From assembly GCA_019055375.1 (NCBI GenBank), contig JAHQIW010004526.1:34369-98368 (forward strand): DNA of 64,000 nucleotides, in the 5' to 3' direction. Under the pieces are notes generated by a model. It was given only the letters and a program-made list of their open reading frames with translations, ran no database searches and was not told the origin of the DNA. Below, one piece after another: positions 34,631 to 46,510 of this stretch; position 1 is the stretch's first letter; each line of letters opens with the position of its first letter. The DNA is from Parelaphostrongylus tenuis. Lineage: Eukaryota > Nematoda > Chromadorea > Rhabditida > Metastrongylidae. The position numbers were made by a program, and so were the translations under genes.

Positions 34631-35325
34631 CGGCTTAAGTAGTATTTATTTCTTATGAATTCATTATTCTTTATAATTTTTCAGCTAACCCAGAAAGTGT
34701 ATATTCGCCACAGCTCGAGCCCTCTTCATCTCGTGCAGCTATAAAATTCTCTAAAGACAACAGTAGCCTCCAAATCACTCTGGGACTGTGCGCTCGCCGC
34801 TAACTAATAAAGTGATATAGCAGAAGATAGTCTTACTAAACCGGAGGTTTCTTACCGTACTCATCAGGTTAGTACTGGTTTCTTTTATTGAGATGTAAAC
34901 AGAACCCCATTTTATCCTGAATTCATTCATTCCTCTATTTTTGATTTTGATTTAATTGCGCTGATCTGATTTTGAATCAATGATTTAGCTTTTTATTTTC
35001 TCCGAGTGCTCTTCATGCAGTGAAGCGGTTCATCAATGCAGTCAACAAATTTAGCAAAACCGAGAGCTCCAGTACAAGAGAAGAGATGGCGCCGTTGAAA
35101 GCAGAGAAACTCGAACCGTATTTGCCAAGAACAGGAGCAGGTATATTGATTCTGGCGTGTTCCTCAGAGTGAATACACCGGATAGTTAAGAACGCACTGT
35201 CCTGCTCGCAGGCAATAGGCATCAGGTTTAACCACAGCTGTGAGCAATTGCTTGTACTCTGTGTTACGTAGTGGCCGAACAGAGTAAATATTCAGTGAGG
35301 AAGAGTAATGTGCAAGAAGTTTAGC
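34631..35325. other. No gene seen
   Basis: Single-copy; short frames only. Confidence 0.45.
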
Positions 35326-35645
35326 GTTATGTGGGATTCGAATCACATTTCACCCTATCCGGGGACGCGCGCTAAGCCATTGCTTTACCGACGCCCTTTT
35401 TTGACACCACTCTTTCTACGCCACTACGCGTCTAACTGTCAGCGGCGAAACGTCAACGGTCTGGCATGGGAGGTCGCTATCGACTCTGAGTCCACTGATG
35501 CTGACAAATATTGGCTGTCGATAATCAATCACACCTCTTTATTTGACAATCTTTAGCGGTAGTATGATCTTATAATATACTTGCGTCACGTGAGATTCGA
35601 ACCCACATTCACCCTATCCGTTGGGCCTGCTGAACTGTTACACTA
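35326..35645 (-). repeat. Two S3 SINEs in tandem, minus strand
   Basis: From 35,645 downward: a head with the B-box-like complement of GATTCGAACCC (35,585-35,640), a tail with the hairpin segment GATTGTCAAATAAAGAG (about 35,540-35,575), a 5' segment (35,397-35,540), then a second head at 35,326-35,395. The same head, 5' segment and tail adjacency is found at 45,035-45,345, showing that the 5' segment is part of the element. Confidence 0.75.
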
Positions 35646-38004
35646 CTAACACTTATTTTTAACAAAGTAAATATTATTGGGTAACCCCCTTTTCTTCTCG
35701 ATCAACTTCATTTCGATATTGCTATGAATCATATAATAAACGACGACAATGCAGAAATATCTCAAATTTGCTGAAATGGGTTTCATGATATCATAAGATG
35801 GATTACTTTGACTTCCTGAGCTCCACAATGCAAAACAGACGGCGGAGATTCCCAGTTATGCCTTCCCATTTTGCATCTAAGAACAAACAGATATAGCTGA
35901 AACGAATTTGAAGATAATGTCCAAATGGCAATGTTATGTCGTCTTCGTCCTATGATAGCCGCTGATTCGATTGATTTTCCGATAGGCGTTGGCCCCTTCG
36001 TGGTGACCTTCGTAGTCACTCGAGTGGAAATTTCTTCTGTGAAGTTTGCTCGAATGAAGTCGAAGTAGGTCTTTTCCAAGAAATGTCGCCACGAATGCCT
36101 ATCATTTTGTCGATGGTCAGTTCAAATCACGTAGCACACGTTTTCAGGATGGCCTACGCATCAGGCAAAGTGCATAGTAGCTTTAATTTCCAGCATTAGG
36201 ATATAGATAATTTTTTGGATTTTTAGTGCCTTCACGCATGAGCTATTGTATTAAGAGCCCTAAGATGAGTTCAGATCCAACTTCAGCCTCCTAATGAGTG
36301 TCTCATAGTAACACGGTTGGATTCCTCTAAAATTTATCAGAGAAAAATAAAGGAAGAAACGGAGGCAATGTAATAGAACAGTCGATAGTTATCTTCGATC
36401 GGCTGCTGTAACTGCTTCGCCAACGACGTCTTCTCGCTTAGTGTCGTCTAATCGTTTAAAAAACAGTCGTCAGTCTTCTCCACCTACCATGTTAATGACG
36501 AGTTATTACTGTGATCACAAGCTGCTGTGATAGCAGCTGTTTACTATAGCATTTGCTCACAAGTAAATCTAGAGTAAAAAGCTTACATTATGGTGGAGAT
36601 GCCATTTTTGGGATTTCAGATAGCGCCCAGCCACTAATTTCAAAAGAAAAACTTACTAATCATATTTTACATATTATTAATTAATCAGAGAATTTCCGCA
36701 AGATCTCAGTTTCGTCTTCTTAGTGCTTAATTTTTTTTGCTTAATGTGTCAACTTTTACGTACGTTCTGTTTCTTTTTTATGTCAGTATGCTATTTCAAA
36801 TACATCGATAGGAAACCAGAGATGTGAGCAGAAGTAAAAATCTCAGCGTTTGAAACGTATATCAATCTTATCGAAGCCTGCCTAGGTGATATCTACCACA
36901 CCAACCGAGGTTGTCGCTCTGCCTTCTCTCCGCTTTTCATTTCCTCTATTGGCATAACGACTACTTAATAGAATAATTACTTTCTTAATTGCCGAGTACT
37001 TCCCGTTTCAATAACGTTTACTTTTAACAATATATATCTTTGCCTTGTATTATCACTGTTGTCATATTTTCCCTCGTGCTTCAGCTCACGTACAGCCTTC
37101 AGTTGTTGGATTCTCCATCCTAGTAAGCATAATTAAGAACTATCACATGATATATTTCTTTCAAATAATTCGTTGTGCTGAAATCGTCTTCCTTTTATTG
37201 CATTACGGAATAGATTCTTCAATTTTTTGCGAATTCATTGCCTGTCATCTTTCTAACATGTACACTTTGTCACTCGATTGGGTGTAGGAGCATTTAATCC
37301 GTCTGTCCTTTGCAGTTGTAATCTGTGATAATCTCAATCACCTCCATGAGAACATCATTTTAATGTCTATATAATTCTTTCGTCTAAGATCTTGTTATCG
37401 CTCATGTCGTTACTATTGTAATCTTGATGTTGCATATAAATAGTTCACTTACACCAGTCTGAGTTGGAAATCTAGTGTTACGATAAATGCAACAAAAGTC
37501 ACTTGATCGGAAATGCGACATAAATGATCAATCTTCTTTTCGCTCACTGATATTAGGTCGTTACCTCGGTTTTGACTCTAGAGCAGTAATCACCGAATTT
37601 GATAACATGAAGTTATTGCATGCTCTTGATTCTAGTATTATTCAATTGCGCATTTTCTTGCAAATATTTTGGTTTATAGCCTCCCTGTATATGCTTAAAA
37701 ATGGAGCTGTCATAGGAACATATCCGCCTGCTATTAGTGCACGATTGGCGCATAGGGGAAAATGGTAGTGAAACGTAGCGCAAGAATAATGGAGCTTTCT
37801 GTGAACGGCTCGAGCAGGACTGATCTTCCAAACATTTCTCCCTACACCCCATTCGTGCATGAGTAGCAAGCAAATGTGTTCGCAAAACAGCCTAATCAAA
37901 GCATATATAGGTAAGTTTATGATAAAATATTCGTAAGAAAACGAGCGATTAAACAAAACCAAATTTATGAAGTTTTATTTGCTTCTGATAGTAAATTTGG
38001 TGCA
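35646..38004. other. No gene seen
   Basis: Short frames (minus 35,783-36,079; plus 37,045-37,287; plus 37,487-37,768; minus 37,642-37,962) are unrecognised and lack conserved partners here. Confidence 0.4.
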
Positions 38005-38110
38005 TATGGCTGAAGCGTCAAAACATGGAGAACGACGTATTACAGTCACCCGACGAAGGAATTGATCTGTGAAGGACATCACGGTGTAGAACTCACTTAA
38101 GCGAAAGTAT
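38005..38110 (+). repeat. Diverged copy of the CCCGACGAAGG repeat
   Basis: TCACCCGACGAAGGAATTGA, CATCACGGTGTAGAACTCAC and AAGCGAAAGT match 8,410-8,480 in order at about 75%. Confidence 0.6.
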
Positions 38111-38264
38111 TTATCTAAATCGCGTGATTTCAGCCTTTGCTTTCGGCCTATCCTTTTTTTACATGGCGGAGTAAGAGATCTCTATATGATTTAGAAAGTA
38201 TATCCGGTATTTTCGTATCGAGTATTTTCTTGAGACCACAGCTCAAATTTCGATATACGTGATG

Positions 38265-38975
38265 ATAATTTTTGAGCCACGCATGTCAGTGGTCTGATAA
38301 AGAGGGCGACTTTTAAAGCCCGATACACGTGTTTCGACCTTACGATCTCGTCAGTTGGGCAGTTACACTTTCTCGTCTTTTGCTAATCTGTGTGGGCGCT
38401 CCAGTCGCAACACTAAGAGTTAGCAACGACAAACCTTTTACACTCTGTGTCCAGTGAAATTTTTATCGAACACAGAGTGTTGTACACTCGATTGCTCTTG
38501 GCTGGTAAATTCAATATATCATATCTTTCGCTTCGAGTACTGACTTATAGAGCTCGATACATCGACTGACGAGATCGCAAAATCGAAACGCGTGTATTGG
38601 GCTCTATAAATGAGCACTCTTTGACAGACCACGGACATGCGTGGCTCAAAATTGATTATCAGGCATATTGAAATTTGAGCTGCGGTCTTAAGAAAACACT
38701 CGAAACGATAGTTATGATATATAGAATATACCAGCTAAGTGCAATCGAGTGTAGAACACTCTGTGTTTGGTGAAAATTTCACTGGACATAGAGTGTAAAA
38801 TGTTCGTCGCCGTTAACTCTTAGTCTGAGGACTGGAGCACCCACAGCGATTAGCAAAAGACGAGAAAGGGTAACTGCCCGACTGACAAGATCGCAAGATC
38901 GAAACACGTGTATCGGGCTCTATAAGTCAGCCCTCTTTGACAGACCACTGACATGCGTGGCTCAAAGAAAATGAT
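38265..38975. mobile_element. Foldback (long inverted repeat) element
   Basis: The left arm at 38,265-38,540 and right arm at 38,700-38,975 are reverse complements over about 275 bp at about 85-90% by eye, each starting at the outer end with TTTGAGCCACGCATGTCAGT. The roughly 160-bp centre contains a third copy of the terminal 110 bp. Each arm also carries an inner palindrome, ACACTCTGTGT ... ACACAGAGTGT (38,440-38,480 on the left). A solo end lies at 22,733-22,842. No transposase frame; it behaves like a non-autonomous foldback or MITE family. Confidence 0.85.
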
Positions 38976-38999
38976 TATTAGGTATGTCCAGTACTGTTG

Positions 39000-39230
39000 A
39001 GTGATATGCAAAATTTTGAACGTCCGACGGGATTCGAACTCGCATTTCACCCTTTAAAGGCTGCATGAAGGACAAAGAGGAAAAAGCGCACTGGAAAAGC
39101 AATGGTTAGCATGCGCCCTTGTGAAGATGAAGTACGAGTTTGAGTCCCACGTGACACTTGAAATTTTGCATATCACTCAACAATGCTGGATATTTATTCG
39201 TTACCTCAAACCACAGCTAAAAGCGGTCAA
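39000..39230. repeat. S3 SINE pair, inverted
   Basis: A minus-strand copy (39,000-39,060, GGGATTCGAACTCGCATTTC) sits back to back with a plus-strand copy (39,085-39,230). The plus copy has head CAATGGTTAGCATGCGC, B-box-like GAGTTTGAGTCCC and tail CCACAGCTAAAAGCGGTCAA. Both bodies carry the ATATCACTCAACA-type segment. Confidence 0.7.
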
Positions 39231-42087
39231 TAAATACTTCTAGTTGATAAAAAGATGCAGAATAGTCTTCATCCGAGCCACTAAAGAACCAACGCTATGT
39301 CTTCGGAGCATGCACAGGTAAGAAAATGGACAGAGCCAAGATACTGACTTTACCATTAAATGAGAGTAGCGTCACATTGTGACATCTGCGGAACACGACA
39401 CCAAAACGTGCGGTTCCGAGTTTCGCTCTAATGTGAGCACTCTTGAGGTTATACATGCGTGCCATATTCAGCCACTGCACTCTTCTTCTCAGTCAGACAC
39501 TTTCGCATTTTACTAGGATTATACGGAACTTAACCTTAGTATATACAGCTTCCTTGGACACACGCTTTGCTCTTCTTATTTCATGAAGTTGTTAGTTGAG
39601 CTCATCAGCTACCTTTCAGTTCATGGTTCAATTCCTGAAGGAGAGGGACTGTGCAGTGGCCAGTGGTTACTGACAAAGGTTATTAGGAGTCTGATTTCTG
39701 GTGCGACTCTCACTGACACTTTCTTAGAATGAGTCAAGGGACGTTCGCACGCAATCCTTAGCTCGGTTCGCTTCTAGATTGCAAGATTTTTACGACAACA
39801 TCTTACACTATTCATAGAGTAAACGAAATCATCAAGACCAGTAGAAACAACACTCGCTATGAATGAAAAACTTTGTGGCAGGTCCACGCAAGGAATCGAA
39901 TCAAGTAACGGGGTCGCTGGGATTCACACAATCCAGTGAGACGTCGGGTTATGTAAGAAATATTTAAACACAGATACACGGTCTTTCACTTATTTACCAG
40001 GACATACAACTCAATATTCAGTAATGAAAGAACTAGCAATTGAACGCAATCATTAAGTTTTGCAAAATGCCTTGATATGTGAGACTAGTGCTTCAGTAAT
40101 TGACCCCAGCTCATTACCTTGCTTCAAACATATTTGAGTTGTTATTATAGCTATAGTACGCAAAGTTTGCTCGCAGAAGCAAAAAGCAATTTGGTCTCTA
40201 ATTCCAAAGTTCCAGCTGAAATTATTCAAAATTGTCTATAGCACAAACGTTTATACCGAAGACAACTACCGCAGGTCAGTGAACTAAAACATAATGGTCA
40301 TCTCTCCTCTTAGCATTCACACACAAAAAGTGCGCTCTTGGCGAACTTGTTCTGAATAACACCAGTAATTACAGAGGAAGTTGGCACAACAGGGAAGCTC
40401 TAAAGTAAGAGCTGCACGAACGACAAATTTAGATACCCTAATGTTGGAAATGGAGATCAAATTTAGATACGGTGTGGCTGCTTTCTTGTAAAGTATGTGG
40501 AAATAAACACAAAGGGTGGGACTCTGAGCCTGTGTAGAAGAGCATGTATTAAGGAATTTTGGAGCCAGATCAAGCGTCCATGAGATACGAATAGGTTACA
40601 TAGACATAGCGAAGAAAATTTTTACGTAATCCCACTTTCCTCGCACGGAGACCCAGTACGTGCGCGAGAGTACTTGGAGAATTTTGCACAACTTTGAAAA
40701 TGCAAAACGATCGCAAGAGCAGTGTCATGTAAAAGCGCGTGACTTGACGTAGTAGTTAGAGATAATTTTTTTCTTGGTATTGTGGCTCAGCTATATCCCA
40801 GGCCAATATGAGACTTCATTCGGCTGATTTCCGAGAGTAAGTGCATGATTCGAAACAAACTGAATGTACAATCACAGGAAAGCGAGCTAAACTTGTTAAA
40901 CTGCGCCTAGTTCTTTAAGGAGGAGAGCGCTTGTATGAGATCATTAAGGTCTTGACTCCGAAGAATACTTGTTCATCAAACTCCTCCCTTGGGTTATTTA
41001 AGTACTTGACTGAGTAGACTGTATGTCAATTTATCTCTTCCATACATTGAAAATGGTAAGATTACCGACGTTGGCCAATATTGCTTCGAACAAATCTTGC
41101 TGCTAACAATCTGTGGATGCTAGCGCGAAGTGGGATATGAGAATGTGCTCGCATCAGTGTAGGACTGCTCAAATTTGAGCCTTTCAATTTTTAGTAAAGC
41201 CAGCGAAATTGGCCGTTGAAAAGGTAACACTACGGTTACGGCAGGGTCAGGGTGCCAGCCCGCCCCGCCGCCGTACACGATGAGCAGTCCATTGTTCCGG
41301 ATGCTCAATTATGCCGGCCATTGGGCAATAAGGTTGCTGGTATAGGCTGCACCTACTAGGCTTCTCAGCGGTTTTTTTTTTGTTTTCACTTCAGTGTGCA
41401 TCATATCACTATCACACCATATCTCATTTTGTAATACCTTAACACAACCAATAAATTCATTTTAGCCATTTATTCAACAACCCGCTTTATCTCATAACTA
41501 GTGATTTGTTGTCAACTGGGCACTTTTTTGCTATGATAATTACGTATGCAGGACTTTTAACAATAATCGGCGCTAAACAGTCCGCTGTGAAGCGTCGTGG
41601 TAGAGTATTGAGTACTGAACCAATAACATTCTTCACGACTGCCGCCATGGTAACCACTTAATACTCCTGATTTCTTGCTGATGCGCGGGACAGTGCGGCG
41701 GGATCAGAGCTGTGACATTGTCGTACTTGATCTGTTGAGAGCAAGAACGATCCTTACCGTTTTGAAATGGTGAAGAACAATTTAAACACGTAAGATGCGC
41801 TGTGGTAATCACATCTGGTAGTTCCCCATAAAAGTGGACAGCGCTGGAAGGTTGTTATTGCACAGTCTGAGGAAAATGAACGAGCCACTGTGAGAGGGTA
41901 TGACAAATGATTTATTGTCTTTTCATATCCAAAACCTTCAAGAACGCCAAGCATAAGTGTTCAAGTACGACAGAGCGGCCTCTGTGTACTTTAGAATGAG
42001 CGCACTTTTTAGGGCGTTTACTATCTATAAAAACAGCAAACCCTCGCTTAAGATAAATATCTCGTACTTCAAAAGTTTTCATGTTGT
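39231..42087. other. No gene seen; GC-rich patch at 41,220-41,370
   Basis: Mostly AT-rich with short frames. 39,640-39,800 shares CCTTAGCTCGG plus a following CTTC-ATTGCAAG motif with 11,340-11,375. The patch at 41,220-41,370 (CCAGCCCGCCCCGCCGCC) stands out in composition and may be a decayed element. Confidence 0.4.
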
Positions 42088-42143
42088 CAATTAGCACATA
42101 TCTTGCTGTATATGCCAATTAGCACATATCTTGCTGTATATGC
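42088..42143 (+). repeat. 28-bp unit, two perfect tandem copies
   Basis: A unit beginning CAATTAGCACATATCTTGCT is repeated without a mismatch at 42,088-42,115 and 42,116-42,143, followed by a further CAATT. This is probably a recent slippage event. Confidence 0.9.
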
Positions 42144-42324
42144 CAATTTTAGGGCTTCTTAGCTATTCGTTGATACCGAGCCTAGTTCAATATATCAAAA
42201 CTGCAAAGCCTCTCATGTGAAGTGTCTAAGTAAATTTAAATATGCCGCCAATAAATGAATTTAGCGACAAACTGTATTTGTGAATTTTCTCTTTAAGCAA
42301 ACAAGAGGTGTCACATTAAACTTT

Positions 42325-42370
42325 ATTTCACAGCTGACGTTTTGGCAGTTCGCCTTCTTCAGAGCCTAGA
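42325..42370 (-). ncRNA. Degenerate hammerhead-ribozyme-like motif of the Penelope element
   Basis: The minus strand reads CTGAAGA, then the stem-loop GGC-GAACT-GCC, then AAAAC and GTC. This follows the hammerhead core CUGANGA, stem II, GAAAC, GUC that Penelope-like elements carry in their terminal repeats. The base after stem II is A instead of the essential G12, so self-cleavage is not expected. It sits about 230 bp downstream of the GIY-YIG frame and just before an AATAAA-like site (TGAAATAAAG), where such motifs are found. Confidence 0.55.
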
Positions 42371-42600
42371 AAGGTTAAATTGTCCGCAATCCAATCAGTC
42401 AAACACCTCCATTACTCTTTTAGAAAAATTTACCAGACCTAGATTTCAGTCGCATCAAGCACAAAGTCAACTCTCAACATACTCATCGCTTTTTATATCT
42501 GTTCCGCTGAATGATCCAAGTGGAGATCGCCGGACGGAAATCACATAGGCTCGTAACGCACCTTACCTAGCAAAACAACAGTCTTATATACCGACTCTAA

Positions 42601-43860
42601 TCACGAGTGATAACGAGGCATTCTTCCCTGCTGTTTATGGTTGGATTGGTCGTATTGATCCAAAACGCTTACAAGATCTTTCGCGCTGATGTTTTTTTGC
42701 TCCTGCGCAAGGATGGTGACTTCGATTTCAAAATCAACTCCGTCGTGCTTCTGTGCCCTATGCGTCCCTAGCGGAGTGTTCCGTCTATTAAGACGTTTGT
42801 CAGCTGGGTGTTTTTCTATGCGAGCATAGAGCGGCCTACACGTTTCGCCAATATATTTATCACTACACGCTTTGCAAGAGATAGGTAGACTGTACCTACG
42901 CTCATGCAATCACCGTCGCTGCCGTTAGGATATATTTTACAATCTTTCGTTATACAGAGACGGTCATATAAGCGATTACAAACTAGTTGGCGTTTCAGAG
43001 TATTCGGTGGTATCTCAATAATGGCTACCGATTTCTCTGAACCCGCTCTTTTCAGACAGCGTTTTATAGCTGTACTAATCTCATTTGAAAAAAATGGAAG
43101 GATAAACGGGACTTTCCTTTCATTTAAGTTTTCGTTCAGAGGCGCATTACTTCCTCTAAACCTAAGCCGAGGGGCTACAAATTCGTGCCCATTAGAAGTG
43201 GCTATTACCCGAGCCACTTTCACGGATTCTACTCTCTGCTCCTCCCCTGTACATGCATTGGGTAGTGAACCAGAATATTCTTATTACTTGGCTTTCTGTA
43301 CCACTTCGTTATGTAGCCGCTCTCAGTTAAGCTTATTCGCACGTTCAAGAATGGGAGCCAGTCGTCTTTTGGTATCTCACGGTTGAATTTTATATACTCT
43401 GACTGTTCATTAAGCAATCTGGAACTGATAACCAGACAATCATCTATATACCTACTGTAAAGTAATGGTAGGAGATCCATCAGTGGTGCTTCGACTTTAG
43501 GCATAAACGCAATCGCCAGGCTGGATGCCAGTCGTTGCCCCATTGCCAGCCCTCTCATTTGAGTATAATATTTTCCGGACCATTTGAAGATTGAGCAGTT
43601 CGGACACTTTTTAATAAGATCATGAACTTTGACAAGCCATACACGTTTACAGCTCCATGGTGTTGTATCTGAAGCTCATGTGTGGCCTGTAATGCGGAGT
43701 CATTCGACACGTTGGTATATAGATCAGTGACGTCGAATGACTCCATTAGGTACGCGCTGTTTGGCTTCAAGTTACGTGGACATCCAGGAACATCTGAGTG
43801 CTCGTCAGATAGACTGGAATGTGTCCTAGCAACTGGGACGTTATTAACGTTAAGAACCAT
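42601..43860 (-). pseudogene. Penelope-like retroelement: reverse transcriptase plus GIY-YIG endonuclease, broken
   Basis: Read on the minus strand in four overlapping frames. 43,860-43,555 has SFDVTDLYTNVSNDSALQAT (motif A aspartate). 43,558-43,229 has MRGLAMGQRLASSLAIAFM and SRYIDDCLVIS, with the catalytic YIDD at 43,439-43,450. 43,223-42,816 has PFFSNEISTAIKRCLKRA and LKRQLVCNRLYDRLC. 42,909-42,601 has the GIY-YIG part CKACSDKYIGETCRPLYARI followed by LGTHRAQKHDG. The order and motifs are those of Penelope-like elements. At least three frameshifts and 5' truncation make it inactive. Frames on the opposite strand over this region are antisense by-products. Confidence 0.92.
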
Positions 43861-43899
43861 ACTATCCTATCCGTTGGTCAGCCTACACAGCTGATGATG

Positions 43900-44147
43900 G
43901 GTAGCTTTTGAAAATTGAAACTTACTATTACTATCAGCTATTACTTACTTTACTATCAATCTTTGAAATTTATTTGCTTTCTCTAAATCGAACATCCAGG
44001 GATCAAGCATGTAATGTTTTCAAAGTCCGCCTTATTACGAACACATTTGTTGTAAATTGTGTAAATTTTTGGTCACGAACTTCACATATCTATAAGCTCT
44101 GATTAAATTTTATCAGCCTCTTCTCAAGGCATCATTGTCCTTGAGTG
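43900..44147. other. Short spacer, nothing recognised
   Basis: AT-rich sequence between the truncated Penelope copy and an S1 SINE. Confidence 0.5.
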
Positions 44148-44455
44148 AATAAAAGAATAAAGATTAAAGTTGTTGCCGTTGATCACTCCCTGAGGGATTT
44201 GCCATGCAATAGTCTTCAATTTTTAAGTTCGTTTGAGGTGATTGAATGCATATCTAGCCTTATCAATGACTCGCGGTGGCCTCCCGCTGAACGGAGCCAG
44301 TGCTGCTTATCCTCCAACACAAGTCTGAGACCAGTCTGGTACCATTTTACCGACCCCGGAGGAATGTATGGCTTGGCGGGCCATGAGCGTGAGTTTGAAC
44401 TATTGATCTCGTGTGCGGCGCAGAGCACCTCTATCTACTGCCCCCACATGCTCTC
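44148..44455 (-). repeat. S1 SINE, minus-strand full-length copy
   Basis: The minus strand gives the S1 head (GCAGTAGATAGAGGTGCTC, CAATAGTTCAAACTCACGC), the body with CTGGTACCATTTTACC in complement, and the tail CTTTATTCTTTTATTCA in complement near 44,148. It is the closest relative of 6,207-6,511. Confidence 0.88.
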
Positions 44456-45034
44456 TGTTTGCTGAATCTTTTTATGAGCTACCTCCTTATGGCGTGGTGA
44501 AATCAATATTGACTGAATTAAGGAAAAACAAGTAAGAATCTGGCGAATGGGAAGGAGGAGTTATGGTCAAGTGATAAGTGATACATGGTACTACAAAACA
44601 ATGTCCTGGTTCAACCACTCTAGATTCCGTTCTTCTACCTGGAAATTCCCAACCTGATCACTTCCATTACGATGAGAATGCTCGAAGGTATTCTACGGTT
44701 TCCATGAAAAAGCGACTTATTTGAGCTGCAGCCGAAAGAGATGCGAAATGCTTAAAGACTTTTGAAAAGACGATTGCATGGTAACGAACCGAATACAAGA
44801 AGCAGTGGAATTTACACATTTTGATGTTGTATCGATGATTATAGATTTTTTATCCTATGATAAATTTTGGTGAACTCCTGATATATTCCGTTTGAAGCGA
44901 GAGTATTCAGCTTACAGCTGCGTAAACCTTAGGAGATACCCTCCTTGAAAACTGGAGCAATTGGATAATATGCAGCTGTTATCATATGCATTCACATACT
45001 TTCAGCGACTTAACAATTGGTGATCTAGCAGAAA
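44456..45034. other. No gene seen
   Basis: Short frames only, single-copy in the window. Confidence 0.45.
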
Positions 45035-45345
45035 TCTCTTTGTTTGATCGTCTTCAGCGGTGGTATGATCTGACAATATGCTTAGTGAAGACTAATAAGC
45101 AGAAACTTTTGCGTCAGCCGGGGTTCAAACCCACATTTCACCCTATCCGAGGACGCGTGCTCAACCGTTGCACTATGGACACGTGTTTTGACACCACTCT
45201 TTCTAATTACAACGCATTTATCTGTTAGCAACCTATCGTCAACGGTTTAGCACTGGTAGTCGCTATAGACATTGAACCCACTTGTGTTGACAGATATTGG
45301 GTGTTGATGATCAAACAGAATCTTTTTATTTGACCGCTTTTGCTA
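45035..45345 (-). repeat. S3 SINE with 5' segment, minus strand
   Basis: From 45,345 down: an older tail (GCAAAAGCGGTCAAATAAAA), the S3 5' segment (45,190-45,320), a well preserved tRNA-like head (45,185-45,110: TAGTGCAACGGTTGAGCACG and GTGGGTTTGAACCCC), then body and tail with CATACCACCGCTGAAGACG. The best S3 head in the window. Confidence 0.8.
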
Positions 45346-46295
45346 TTGAGCTTCTATCATCAACAAATCAAATTCATCAAAGACATATCATTCAGAGAAA
45401 AGCGATCTAACGAAATTTTTTCTGAATGTTAATTATTTTCCTTTGGAACTTTGCATTGGGTGAAGAAGTTATCCTAACGATGAGAACGTGCGAACTGGTG
45501 GGAAATTCCCTTCGAGTCTTTTAAGGGAGTATTTCGTAGATTTTCGTTGAGGAATACCATTGGAGTGGTATCGCGAACGAAAACACAGTTGCTATGCAGA
45601 ACATTCACAAGCCTCCGGCGGATAAAACCTAACAGTCTCCAGACTACGACTGAGTGTCACGTAGATTTGACGCAACAGTTCTTCGCAATCCTTCGGTTTT
45701 ACTACTGACCATGAACTGAGGGCAATAATGCTCACTCGAATGTTGTTTTCTAAGAATGCATTCTCTCCATAGTAGCAACATGGTCTCGTTGTATAGAAAG
45801 TAAAAGTATTCATCAGAAGAGACGACCTCTCAAAAACTTCAGGAGGAAGAACTACTCCGGAATAACTCTACAAAGTCGTTTTGGGCAGTTAGCTAACATT
45901 CGCATGAAATCCTCAAGCTGCGTCCGAAGATGCTCAACGGTTCACGATGTTTAAAGACAAGAAAATGATTAGAAGATGTAAAAGGGCGTTCTGACATGTG
46001 AAAAGCGCTTATTCAACTAATTATGCATTGTTTTTGTGATAATGCTATACATCGCTCAATTGAGCTCTAGATGTTTACGATCAGAATCTGTATTGATGGG
46101 AGATGATAAAGAGAATTTTGATATCAGTTCAGGCTTGCACATGCAGCAGCAAATAATTTAAGCAATACTGTCATCAGTATTAGCAGACGAATGTTAAGTA
46201 ATGCTATGGAGTGTGCTGAGACAGTGCCAAAAGCATTATTGATAAGATGACGTTTTACCGTCGCTGACTATCAGTGCAGTATGCTCAATAAAGTA
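45346..46295. other. No gene seen
   Basis: A minus-strand frame at 45,592-45,813 is unrecognised. The segment ends where homology to A begins. Confidence 0.45.
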
Positions 46296-46369
46296 GATTC
46301 GCAACAGGGACTCAGTGTTGTTTAGAAGATACAAAGGCCCACATACAGAACTCTCGGCGTTGATCTATC

Positions 46370-46510
46370 CGTAAGGGATGCAACATGCATTCCTCTTCAA
46401 TTTTTAGTTTCGTTTAAGGTGACTGAACGCATATCTGGCCTTTACAATGACTCGCGGTGGCTTATCGATGAAATCAGTGTTGCTATCCTCCCAGGCAAGT
46501 CTAATAGCAA
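46370..46510 (-). repeat. S1 SINE fragment (copy B of 75-235)
   Basis: Same truncated S1 body as in A, with small indels. Confidence 0.7.

Noticed and set aside
42904..43386. 160-codon plus-strand frame, the second longest in the window
   Set aside because: Lies antisense to the Penelope reverse transcriptase and linker, which are clearly identified on the minus strand.
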